The translations under genes were made by a program, and so were the position numbers. Below are positions 9,400 to 17,295 of a DNA stretch of 45,771 bases, piece after piece. The stretch comes from Moorena bouillonii PNG (GTDB lineage: Bacteria > Cyanobacteriota > Cyanobacteriia > Cyanobacteriales > Coleofasciculaceae), in the NCBI RefSeq assembly GCF_001942495.1, contig NZ_MKZS01000001.1, forward strand, positions 4,040,013 through 4,085,783, written 5' to 3'. Position 1 is the stretch's first letter. Each line of letters begins with the position of its first letter. The notes under the pieces were generated by a model. That model searched no databases, was not told the DNA's origin, and saw only the letters and a list, made by a program, of their open reading frames with translations.

Positions 9400-9464
9400 T
9401 GTTGACACCTTATGTTGACACCTTATGTTGACACCTTGTGTTGACACCTTATGTTGACACTTTA
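9400..9464. repeat. Five 13-bp direct repeats containing TTGACA
   Basis: Five head-to-tail copies of TGTTGACACCTTA (9400, 9413, 9426, 9439, 9452), with one-base variants in the third and fifth. Each contains a perfect TTGACA -35-like hexamer. They lie 116 bases upstream of the minus-strand tnpB start, next to a further TGTCAACCGTCAACA at 9480-9494. Confidence 0.9.
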
Positions 9465-9542
9465 CAGTTGATTATTGTGTGTCAACCGTCAACAGAAATG
9501 GAGCAACTAAACGGGAGCAGGTCTGATGTTCATTAAATTAGA

Positions 9543-9569
9543 CTACCAGTAATTTTCGGATACTGGTAG
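9543..9569. other. Hairpin between tnpB and the GUN4 gene
   Basis: Perfect 9-bp stem CTACCAGTA/TACTGGTAG with a 9-base loop. No T-run follows, so it is not a canonical terminator; it may be part of the mobile element left end. Confidence 0.5.
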
Positions 9570-9678
9570 TGAATTTGAATGAGGGGTCTTACCCCTAAGC
9601 CTTTTCTGGCGGGTTTCCTGTTAAACTCCTTAACCACAGGCTATACATTGAAGCACGACAAGGAACATCTGTAAAGAT

Positions 9679-9820
9679 GCGATTGGCCGTAGGCCACGCT
9701 AAGCGATGCTCCTAGGTCGCCGCTACGCGATTGACCTTTGGTCACGCTACACCAACGCATTTTGTTACATATTTTCTCTCTTAGATACCTGTTTGACCTG
9801 CGGTCACGCTTCGCGAATAT
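9679..9820. repeat. Cluster of GCGTTCGCGTAGCGTG-type palindromic repeats
   Basis: Three degenerate copies (about 9679-9709, 9727-9758 and 9788-9818) of a GC-rich repeat whose core is ATTGGCCGTAGGCCACGCT. The same family occurs inside coding sequences at 17465, 30823 and 39834. The surrounding 9570-10010 holds no other gene. Confidence 0.8.
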
Positions 9821-10010
9821 AATTTAGGGTTTAGGCTCTAGGGTTCAGGGTTCTGTTGTAACTTGGCGATCCTCTCGGTTAGCACGAAAGTTGTCAAGTA
9901 CCCCTGTTGTCCCTCATACCTAATACCAAATGCCTAATACCTAGAATTTATGGATTATTGCTGTATGACTTTGCCGTCAGTGTCTGGTAGTTGACTCTTG
10001 GGGCAATGCT

Positions 10011-10625
10011 ATGGTTGATGGGTGTACCCCACACCTGACAGAAAAGCCAAAACTAGATCTTTACTATATCTTTGCTGATCAACTCCCATCATCATGGCGC
10101 AAACCTATGACACGACATCACTATGAACCTGAACTCAAACTGCATTCTGAAAAAGGATTAGACTACACTAAACTGCGAGATGTACTAGCAGCAGGCAAGT
10201 GGAAAGAAGCCGACCTAGAGACAGCCAGGGTACTATTGGAAGCAGCAGGTCGAGAAGCTGAAAAATGGCTAGATGTAGAGTCTCTCAAAACATTTCCCTG
10301 TGCTGACCTGCTGACCATTGACCAGCTTTGGGTAAGATACAGCCAAGGACACTTTGGGCTTAGTGTTCAGCAGTCCATTTATCAAGAGGCCGGAGGAGAC
10401 TGCGTTAGGCTAGGTGAACGCATCGGTTGGAGAGTCAGGGGAGAGTGGATAGCCTATAGTAAAATCAAATGGAATCTAGATGCCCAGATGGGACACCTAC
10501 CCGTCTGTATGGCATTCATCTGGAGTAATCATCGGTCTGTATCCGGTATCGTGTGGTTATCTCGGGTAGGGTGTGAGGCGTGGTATACTTCATTGATGCA
10601 AAGACTTTTAGAGTGTAGCATATAA
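10011..10625 (+). CDS. GUN4 domain-containing protein
   Basis: A 204-residue protein with a GUN4 domain from about residue 50: LRDVLAAGKWKEADLETARVLL, then FPCADLLTIDQLWVRYSQGHFGLSVQQSIY, the pattern of the porphyrin-binding GUN4 core. Classical Gun4 activates Mg-chelatase; many cyanobacterial paralogues are orphan GUN4 proteins with unknown ligands. The domain is close to the C-terminus and the last 40 residues diverge from the usual ending. An internal ATG at 10089 (MTRHHYEPEL) is an equally possible start, since no ribosome site clearly decides. The gene stands alone between repeat-rich spacers. Confidence 0.75.
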   Translation: MVDGCTPHLTEKPKLDLYYIFADQLPSSWRKPMTRHHYEPELKLHSEKGLDYTKLRDVLAAGKWKEADLETARVLLEAAGREAEKWLDVESLKTFPCADLLTIDQLWVRYSQGHFGLSVQQSIYQEAGGDCVRLGERIGWRVRGEWIAYSKIKWNLDAQMGHLPVCMAFIWSNHRSVSGIVWLSRVGCEAWYTSLMQRLLECSI

Positions 10626-11410
10626 GCGTTACAGCCCAAGGAAAAATTCTTTAAACAAAAATTTTAAACAAAAATCTTTGCTACAAATTATATAAAGATT
10701 TTAGGGATTTCAAGGTTAGTTTGATAAATCAAAACTACCAGGTCTATTGTTTGGAGCACGCTTTGTACAAACTAGGAATAATTTGTTAGTCTATGGGTTA
10801 ATCCCCACGCCCTACTGCTGGTGCTGGAAGTCGATAAATCGTTTCCGTTTACCATAAACAAACATAATTATGTACAGCTATGAGATAGGCTGTATCTGGA
10901 TAGACAACAATGCAGTATTGAAACTCTGCCCTCTTCCATAGGCGCAGATTCTTCGGAGGAGTTAACTAACAAATGTTAGCCATTGCTCGAAACAACCACA
11001 TCAACCTAACCTTCCGTAACACCAAAAGGCTTGCAGTCCATCAGGCAGTGCCAATTACCGCTACTCTCTCATGGTGGTGGGGGTTGAGGTTACCTTTAAG
11101 TATGTGGTTTGTAAGTATGTGGTTTGTAAGTATGTGGTTTGTAAGTATGTGGTTTGATTCACTAGCCTTAAAGCCTTTGCTGGCAGGGGCTAAAACTAGA
11201 CTACGTGCCTGTAGCCAATCAATAATTTCGATTGATTGTCTTTTGAGTGGAATTTCCCACCACTGGGAGTCCCAGCCAACCTTAAAGTTTTTTTTGTATA
11301 ACTATTATTGTAGTACTTTGACAGCGGTTAAAATCGCCTACTCGCGTTTCCTCAACCACAGAAATGACCATATAAATAATAGTAGTTTGCACTCTCCCGT
11401 GAGGCTTTAG
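10626..11410. other. Gene-free spacer with a 15-bp tandem repeat
   Basis: No convincing gene. At 11099-11157 there are four copies of AGTATGTGGTTTGTA. Near 11325-11350 the string GCGGTTAAAATCGCC resembles one at 14044 next to mobile remnants, perhaps an old element end. The start of the next gene has no obvious ribosome site in its last bases. Confidence 0.5.
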
Positions 11411-12949
11411 ATGACCAGCGCTTATATCCTGATTGCCTCAATTTTGGTGTTGGGGGGGTTACTCGCTACCTTAGGCGATCGCATGGGTACACGAGTAGGA
11501 AAAGCACGGTTGAGTTTATTTAATCTACGTCCCCGTACTACTGCCACGGTAGTAACAATTATCACCGGTGGCTTAATTTCCGCCTCGACCTTGGGGATTT
11601 TGTTTGCCACCAGCGAGTCTCTACGGGATGGCATTTTTGAACTTGATAATATCCTCAAAAAACTTAGAAGTGCTCGCCGGGAGGTCAGCCAATTAGAGGA
11701 TGAGAAAAATCGAGTAGAGCAGCAGTTAGAGGACGCCAGAGCAGAGCAAATAGAGGTTCAGAAGCGTTTGGATGAAACCAATCGAAATTTCCAACAGGCT
11801 CAAAATCAACTGAAAGATGTCTCTGCTCAGCTTGGGGTGCTGCGTACTGAAATTAAGTCACTCCTAGGGGAACGTCAGCTGCTAATCCAACAGCGGAATC
11901 AACTCAATGAACAAATTACCCAACTCCAGAGCCAAATCACTCAATTAAAAGAATTGGTGAAGAAACGGGATCAGGAAATGCTGGAGCGAGACCAAGCTAT
12001 CCAAGAGCGAGACCAAGCTATCCTCAAACAAGACCAAACGATCCAACAGCGGGAGCAAGAGCTGGCTGAGAAAGACCAAGCTATAAAACAATTTGACCGC
12101 AAAATTGCGGAACGGGATAAAGTCATTGCTCAGCGTGAAACGTTCCTAAAACAACTCGAACAAGAACTTAAAGAACTTGAACAACAACTTAAACAAAAGG
12201 AGCGTCAACTTGCTGAACGTAATAAACAACTTGAATCACAAGAAAAACAACTTGCTTTTTTAAAACGGGAACTAGAAATTCTAGAACAGTACTATCAGAA
12301 TTATCAAGTACTGCGTCAGGGAAATGTTGCTTTAATTCGTGGTCAGGTACTCACTTCCGGAGTAGTACGAATTGTCGATCCAACAGCGGTAAATCAAGCC
12401 GTTGATCAACTGTTGAGCCAAGCCAATAAGACAGCCGTAGACATTACCCGTGCTAGTAGCAGTAATTCCCAAGAGCCACTGGTGCAAATTACTCAAGCAC
12501 AAGTGGATCAGTTAGTCCAGCAGATTCAAGATGGTAGAGACTACGTGGTGCGAATTCTTTCAGCAGGTAACTACGTTGAGGGGGAAAAACCAATACAAGT
12601 ATTTGCAGATGCAGCCCTCAATGAGGTTGTCTTTAAGGGGGGTGATATCCTTGCTACCATCTCCACTAATCCCTCAACTATGACCAATGAACAAATCCGC
12701 AAGCGCCTCGATCAGTTATTGGCAGCCTCTGAGTTCCGTGCCCGTCGCGCTGGGATTTTGGGTGATATTCAAGTTGGAGATGGTCGGCTGACCACCCTCA
12801 TCAACTTTATTGAGCAGCTGGAGAAGTATGGCCAACCCCTTAATGTCAAGGCTATTGCCCAAGAAACTGCCTACACAGCTGGTCCTTTAAAAATGCAGCT
12901 GGTAGCGAGCTACAATGGAGAAGATGTTTTTAAAACTATTGTTAACTAG
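11411..12949 (+). CDS. DUF3084 domain-containing coiled-coil membrane protein
   Basis: A 512-residue conserved cyanobacterial protein. Two N-terminal membrane helices (about 4-22 and 45-66) are separated by the conserved loop LGDRMGTRVGKARLSLFNLR. A very long coiled coil follows (about 80-300), rich in Glu/Gln/Lys with near-repeated segments such as ERDQAIQERDQAILKQDQ. A globular C-terminal domain (about 305-512) completes the DUF3084 signature. The function of the family is unknown; a structural or envelope-organising role is only a guess. The internal heptad repeats are encoded by near-identical DNA, so this part may vary in length between strains. Confidence 0.9.
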   Translation: MTSAYILIASILVLGGLLATLGDRMGTRVGKARLSLFNLRPRTTATVVTIITGGLISASTLGILFATSESLRDGIFELDNILKKLRSARREVSQLEDEKNRVEQQLEDARAEQIEVQKRLDETNRNFQQAQNQLKDVSAQLGVLRTEIKSLLGERQLLIQQRNQLNEQITQLQSQITQLKELVKKRDQEMLERDQAIQERDQAILKQDQTIQQREQELAEKDQAIKQFDRKIAERDKVIAQRETFLKQLEQELKELEQQLKQKERQLAERNKQLESQEKQLAFLKRELEILEQYYQNYQVLRQGNVALIRGQVLTSGVVRIVDPTAVNQAVDQLLSQANKTAVDITRASSSNSQEPLVQITQAQVDQLVQQIQDGRDYVVRILSAGNYVEGEKPIQVFADAALNEVVFKGGDILATISTNPSTMTNEQIRKRLDQLLAASEFRARRAGILGDIQVGDGRLTTLINFIEQLEKYGQPLNVKAIAQETAYTAGPLKMQLVASYNGEDVFKTIVN

Positions 12950-12960
12950 CTAGGTTGTTA

Positions 12961-13027
12961 GCAGTCAGCAGTCAGCAGTCAGCGGTCAGCCGTTAGCGGT
13001 CAGCCGTCAGCTGTCAGCCGTCAGCTG
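12961..13027. repeat. Heptamer tandem repeat GTCAGCC/GTCAGCA
   Basis: About nine imperfect copies of GTCAGCN directly after the DUF3084 gene. The same heptamer recurs at 20398-20424 next to another gene end. Confidence 0.9.
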
Positions 13028-13148
13028 AAAATAAACCTCGTTCGAGGTGGCACAGGCCACAAGCGCTGTGAGGTAACTCAGCATTATTCGAATCCTTACC
13101 TCTTTTCTTCAAAAGCTATTCAAACGCTGATTGCTGATTACTTACTTT

Positions 13149-13496
13149 TTAAGTAGCTAGCTCCTCCGCAACTTGCCAATCGGGATTGTTATTAACTGCC
13201 TCCTGAAGTAGCTCAAACATTTGCCGACAATGGTTATTAACCTGTAGAGGTAACTCTTCATTTTTGACGACAAAATTGATGGGCACTTGTTGAGCAGTGG
13301 CTTTCGATTTGTCAATCAATACGTCCACTGTAACCAGCTTGGTAAAGGATATATTACCCGGACTCTCTCTTGCCATTATATAGTCATCACTCTCGTAGAG
13401 AATTTCAAAATCGCAGGATTTTAGAACCTCAATGAGTAACGGCAGAAGACGATCAAGGGGAATAGTGATTTTAATGGAACGAGTGTAGCGAGCCAT
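13149..13496 (-). CDS. Conserved hypothetical protein
   Basis: A 115-residue small acidic protein with no recognised motif. It begins MARYTRSIKITIPLDRLLPL and shows alternating strands and helices, consistent with a compact alpha/beta fold. There is no signal peptide or membrane segment. The coding character (full-length frame, good codon use, no competing frame) supports a real gene. It is convergent with the DUF3084 gene across the GTCAGC repeat. Function unknown. Confidence 0.65.
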   Translation of the reverse strand: MARYTRSIKITIPLDRLLPLLIEVLKSCDFEILYESDDYIMARESPGNISFTKLVTVDVLIDKSKATAQQVPINFVVKNEELPLQVNNHCRQMFELLQEAVNNNPDWQVAEELAT

Positions 13497-13535
13497 ATAG
13501 ACCTGGGGCTTGCTGATAGCTAAACTTTTCTATCT

Positions 13536-13640
13536 TGACATTCCCCCGTGCTAGGGATTGCTCGCACGGGGGATTATCGGTTGATATACTCGCCATAACC
13601 TGAAAGGTTTATACCAACCAAGCTAGAGGGCAAATCTCCC
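13536..13640 (-). mobile_element. IS200/IS605-type right end (non-autonomous remnant)
   Basis: CCCCCGTGC (13543-13551) pairs perfectly with GCACGGGGG (13564-13572). Read on the minus strand the element ends with the stem and then AATGTCAAGATAG, the layout of IS605-family right ends. Upstream on that strand, 13573-13840 is hairpin-rich and noncoding, as expected for a guide-RNA region, but no tnpB survives. Boundaries on the far side are unknown. Confidence 0.55.
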
Positions 13641-14187
13641 GAAGGGTTTTAGGTCTTATTGACCCAGTTTTCCGCATTCCCTGCTGTAACTTGTTTATCA
13701 AAACGGCTGTTGATAGCTAACTAGTTTTTTGCTTCTAAGCCGACCTAGGTGACCAAATTGTTAGGCAAGGATTACGCAGTACCCTATCTCTGGCGATACT
13801 TTTTACTTTACTCTACGGACGAAGGATTTGGGCAATAACTTATTGTTTTTTTAATTTATTTTTAAATTATTGGTTTAACCAATAGGTTAAACTTGTTGGT
13901 TTATTACTTTATTAGTTGATTAACTTATTTTTTTTTAACTTTTGTTACTTGCTAAATTTTGCGTTCCTACTCTTGTTAAAACTTTCTGTTAATCCTAGAT
14001 TATTTTAACGCAATTAGACCCAGATGTCAAGAAAACTATCCATGGCGGTTAAAATCACCCTACACGCTCAGGTTTCACCCCCGTTTTAAAAAGGCAGAGT
14101 TTTCAAGGAAAGACCCAAGGGGTAAAGCTTACGCGAAGGTAAGATTTTTTATGGGAATTCCCACAAGCCAAAACCCCGCGTTTTTAA
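13641..14187. other. Gene-free AT-rich spacer
   Basis: No gene. It holds very AT-rich DNA at 13840-14020 with the motif GGTTTAACCAATAGGTTAA, and a tail running into the IS5-family element. It probably belongs to the damaged mobile element described next to it. Confidence 0.5.
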
Positions 14188-15104
14188 GAGGCTGTTTGAA
14201 AAGGGGTAGGGGTGTAGCAAATTATGCTAAGCGCCGAACCATGAGACGAATCATGGCGATGTAAATCATGGTCTCGGAGTTTTGAGGCAAATACTCATAA
14301 TCTTGAGATAGCGCGTCGATACCAATTCCACTTTCCCTAGGTGCGCTCGAACACCACTAGCTTTTTGAGGAGAATGAAACCAAAGGATTCTTCGGGACGC
14401 AGCACGAGTTGCACAATCATTCCGTTGGTATCCTAGACTTACCGTAGAAAAGGCTCACCGCTATATCCTCCGGACACCACTACCAGATAGAGGCGACGAA
14501 CCTGCTCTCCCAAATGCTGTTTTCGGCCATTGACTTGCTTGCCTGCTTCCCTTTCCGGAACATTGGCTGCTGTGACCTTAACGCACATTACTAGCCCCAA
14601 GGTATCCACTACCGTGTTGCGTTTTCGTCCCTTGGTTGCAATGTATGTGTCGTAACCCACAGCTTTATTCACCCGGAGTGCTAGTGGGAACACTCTGACT
14701 ATCCATGGCGCACCTCCCTCGGACTTTCAACTCGACATGACATGACTCGGTTCAAACTTCGTAAACGTTGATGAATCACATCCCAAGTTCCATCCAAGCG
14801 CCAGTTACGGTGCGGAGGTGTAGACTGTCTGCCAGGCCGGAAAATCATCCGGCAGATCTCGCCATTTACACACTTAGACCACGTAGAAAATGGCGTTGAT
14901 GACTGAGAACATGCAGACACGGCTTCGACGACCCCCTTTCAAAGCTGGAGGCAGCAGTGGCTTAATCAATTGAAACGGATCATAAGTCAGATTACTCGTA
15001 TATACTTTACTCATTGCTCTCACGGCCTTGTGTGTATTTTTCCTTAATCACACTTTACCCCGTGTGAGCTTTTTTACTCTCTCTCATACTTTTCAAACAG
15101 CCTC
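14188..15104 (-). mobile_element. IS5-family insertion sequence, 917 bp, inactive
   Basis: Perfect 16-bp terminal inverted repeats: GAGGCTGTTTGAAAAG at 14188-14203 and its reverse complement at 15089-15104. It is flanked by the 3-bp direct duplication TAA (14185-14187 and 15105-15107), the TNA target size used by IS5-family groups such as IS1031. The single transposase gene on the minus strand is broken. The element has inserted immediately upstream of the first copy of a structured RNA-like motif. Confidence 0.9.
14222..15014 (-). pseudogene. IS5-family DDE transposase pseudogene
   Basis: Starts at ATG 15014 (MSKVYTSNLTYDPFQLIKPL) and ends at TAA 14222-14224 (IYIAMIRLMVRRLA). Recognisable pieces include INAIFYVV, RWRLDGTWDVIHQRLR and ATKGRKRNTVVDTLGLVMCV, characteristic of IS5 transposases. 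An in-frame stop occurs after INAIFYVV and at least two frameshifts follow, near 14830 and 14690, so it cannot make an active enzyme. Confidence 0.85.
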
Positions 15105-15107
15105 TAA

Positions 15108-15222
15108 ACCGGGTTAGAAGTTACCGCAAGAATAGGCCAGCCTTTATGGTTGGTCGGCTATGCATAAAAGGTTTAAAACTTTATGATTAAGGCTGCCCTA
15201 ATAAACAGGTTTCGTCTCCGGG
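15108..15222 (+). ncRNA. Structured RNA-like motif, copy A
   Basis: Begins GGGTTAGAAGTTACCGCAAG, then a long hairpin with stem AGGCCAGCC (15134-15142) and GGCTGCCCT (15191-15199), then GGTTTCGTCTCCGG. Copy B, 370 bases downstream, keeps the flanking strings but has a different stem that still pairs, which points to a conserved RNA structure. Identity not established; a HEARO/IscB-IsrB omega-RNA relative is one possibility. Its 5' side is interrupted by the IS5-family element. Confidence 0.5.
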
Positions 15223-15299
15223 ATGTAGGCTCGCTGAGACTTTAGTCGCCTAGACCGAATATTGGCAAAAAGTTGACAATACATTAGCGCTAGGGTATA

Positions 15300-15625
15300 A
15301 GTGAGATATGGGTACAGGCTGAAAAACCGAGGCGCAAACGGGAGAGAGACCCGCCACTGCTCGACCTTAAAGTAGTAATGCTCGGAGGGTAGGGAAAGTC
15401 CTCCTTAAAAACCCAACCATCAACTAACAATTGGTGTGTGAACCCAGCAAGACACAACTTGAAACTAAACGGTACGGCGGGGTTAGAAGTTACCGTAAGA
15501 AGAGTGGAGCCTTTATAGTTAGTCGGCTATGATTAAAAAGTTTTAACCTTTTTGATTAAGGCTCCACTCTTCTAAGGTTTCGTCTCCGGCACGCCGGAAC
15601 CAGGTGAAACAGGGAAGCAACGGAC
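15300..15625 (+). ncRNA. Structured RNA-like element, copy B with 5' extension
   Basis: Ordered hairpins: GGC..CGGG/CCCGCC around 15331-15355, GGAGG/CCTCC (15384-15388 with 15400-15404), then GGGTTAGAAGTTACCG, then a perfect 13-bp stem GAAGAGTGGAGCC/GGCTCCACTCTTC (15499-15511 with 15560-15572), then GGTTTCGTCTCCGG. No reading frame covers it. The layout fits a large noncoding RNA such as the HEARO/omega class from mobile elements, but this is from memory of the class and not a database match. Confidence 0.5.
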
Positions 15626-15794
15626 TTCATAAGGCACTTCTCAAAAAGTAACTAAACGCCTAAGGAGACTAGCCCGCTGGGTCTTTCGTGAACTGAACTA
15701 AAATCTTAGTCTTGACGGGATTTCGGTTTAGATATTGCCAAACTTCTGACAGAGTTAGAGACTTGGACACGAAGGTTTAAGGCCGGTCGTAGAT

Positions 15795-15834
15795 CTAGGA
15801 ATCCCCGTCACAAAGCGAGCGGAGAGTGTCAAAA
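15795..15834 (+). mobile_element. Possible IS605-type right end
   Basis: The string AGGAATCCCCGTC followed by GCGAGCGGAGAGTGTCAA resembles the final part of IS605-like right ends, and shares AATCCCCGT and GTCAA with the oppositely oriented end at 13536-13572. No tnpB is attached. It lies 27 bases before the epimerase gene. Confidence 0.35.
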
Positions 15835-15860
15835 TAATCGAATTTTCAAACATACTAACT

Positions 15861-16685
15861 ATGAATGTAGCAATCATTGGTTGTGGATACGTGGGTAGTG
15901 CCGTTGCTCACCTTTGGCATCAAGAGTTAGGGTTATCCACTACAGTAACCACTACTACCCCTGAGCGCGTCCCAGAACTAAAAACAATTGCTGACCGAGT
16001 GGTTGTGGTTAAAGGAAACGACCCGATTGGTTTAGAATCGGTAGTGAAAAACCAGGAGATTATTCTTCTGTCTGTGGGTGCTGCCAATGGTAAGGTCTAT
16101 CAAGAAACCTACTTAGACACAGCCCAAACCTTAGTTTCTGTGCTCAAAACCGCTCCTACGGTACGACAGCTAATTTACACGGGAAGCTATGCTGTCTACG
16201 GTGATCGACAGGGAGGCTGGGTAGACGAAACATCACCGATTGCTCCCCCTAGTCCCAATTATGAAATTCTGGCGGAAACCGAGCAGGTATTACTATCAGC
16301 ATCCAATCCTAATCTGAAGGTTTGTATCCTGCGTCTGGGAGGAATTTATGGTCCGAAGCGGGAACTACTCAAAATATTTGGTCGATTCGCAGGTACTACT
16401 CGTGAGGGTTCGGGTCAAGAAGTCACCAATTGGATTCATCTAGATGACATAGTTGGTGCGATAGAATTTGTCCGTTCTCACCAACTGCAAGGGATTTATA
16501 ATCTAGTAGATGACCAAATACTGACTTATCAAGACTTGCTTGAAAAAGTATTTAAACAGCACAACTTACCCTCTGTATCCTGGGATTCCTCCGTTACTAA
16601 AGCCCGACCTTACAATGCCCGAGTGTCAAATAAAAAGATAATTGATGCAGGTTACCAGTTTATTCATCCAGAAAAAATTTTCTAA
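15861..16685 (+). CDS. NAD(P)-dependent epimerase/dehydratase family protein (extended SDR)
   Basis: A 274-residue Rossmann-fold protein of the YeeZ-like extended short-chain dehydrogenase group. The dinucleotide motif is GCGYVG at residues 7-12. SYAVYGDRQGGWVDE marks the active-site strand and LRLGGIYGP the substrate side. The expected YxxxK catalytic signature is atypical: the aligned segment reads NYEILAETE, without the Lys, so activity as a classical epimerase is uncertain. Substrate is not predictable. It is probably transcribed alone, with a hairpin 54 bases after its stop. Confidence 0.82.
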   Translation: MNVAIIGCGYVGSAVAHLWHQELGLSTTVTTTTPERVPELKTIADRVVVVKGNDPIGLESVVKNQEIILLSVGAANGKVYQETYLDTAQTLVSVLKTAPTVRQLIYTGSYAVYGDRQGGWVDETSPIAPPSPNYEILAETEQVLLSASNPNLKVCILRLGGIYGPKRELLKIFGRFAGTTREGSGQEVTNWIHLDDIVGAIEFVRSHQLQGIYNLVDDQILTYQDLLEKVFKQHNLPSVSWDSSVTKARPYNARVSNKKIIDAGYQFIHPEKIF

Positions 16686-16738
16686 TCTGATTACTCGGTG
16701 GGATTAGTTTACTGAAAACTAGCCTAAATATAAGGAAC

Positions 16739-16764
16739 GAGGCGATTGGTGCATGAATCGCCTC
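16739..16764 (+). terminator. Hairpin after epimerase gene
   Basis: Perfect 9-bp stem GAGGCGATT/AATCGCCTC with an 8-base loop, 54 bases beyond the stop. No T-run follows, so it is only a candidate transcription end. Confidence 0.45.
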
Positions 16765-16837
16765 TAGCCAAGATTCAACAAATACACTATCTAAAATAAG
16801 TGTGAATTTTTTGTGATAGATAGGATTTGGGATTTTA

Positions 16838-17086
16838 GGGAATCGGGAATTGGGAATTGGGAATCGGGAATTGGGAATTGGGAATCGGGAATCGGGAATC
16901 GGGAATCGGGAATCGGGAATCGGGAGTAGGGAATCGGGAGTAGGGAATCGGGAGTAGGGAATCGGGAGTAGGGAATCGGGAGTAGGGAATCGGGAGTAGG
17001 GAATCGGGAGTAGGGAATCGGGAGTAGGGAATCGGGAGTAGGGAATCGGGAGTAGGGAATCGGGAGTAGGGAATCGGGAATTGGGA
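16838..17086. repeat. Nested heptamer array GGGAATC/GGGAGTA
   Basis: About 35 heptamers. The first part uses GGGAATT and GGGAATC; from about 16914 it becomes a regular 14-bp higher-order unit GGGAATCGGGAGTA repeated about 11 times, showing secondary amplification. Noncoding. Confidence 0.95.
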
Positions 17087-17171
17087 AAAAATCTTGTTTA
17101 TCTTATTATTATCAGAAAATTACTATGAGAACCGCTAGATATAATGTCCGGATAATTACCTTTAATAAAAA

Positions 17172-17262
17172 TCTCCCCATCTCCCCATCTCCCTATCTCC
17201 CTATCTCCCCATCTCCCTATCTCCCCATCTCCCCATCTCCCTATCTCCCCATCTCCCCACAC
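17172..17262. repeat. Octamer tandem repeat CTCCCCAT/CTCCCTAT
   Basis: About eleven copies of an 8-bp unit alternating CTCCCCAT and CTCCCTAT, just beyond the 3' end of the minus-strand methyltransferase gene. The reverse-strand relative GGGGAGAT occurs at 28096-28141. Confidence 0.93.
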
Positions 17263-17295
17263 TCCCCTCTCTTTTCTATTTCCCTGGGCGCAGCC

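Noticed and set aside
10973-11410. 145-residue open frame with MWFVS repeats
   Set aside because: The repeats come from a 15-bp noncoding tandem repeat. The protein has no domain, odd composition and ends just at the next gene start.
15110-15840. tmRNA, RNase P RNA or rRNA
   Set aside because: The known conserved ends and cores of those RNAs are absent; two partial copies of one motif do not fit any of them.
16838-17262. Possible CRISPR array
   Set aside because: Units are 7, 8 or 14 bp without spacers. These are simple tandem repeats, as are all other arrays in the window.
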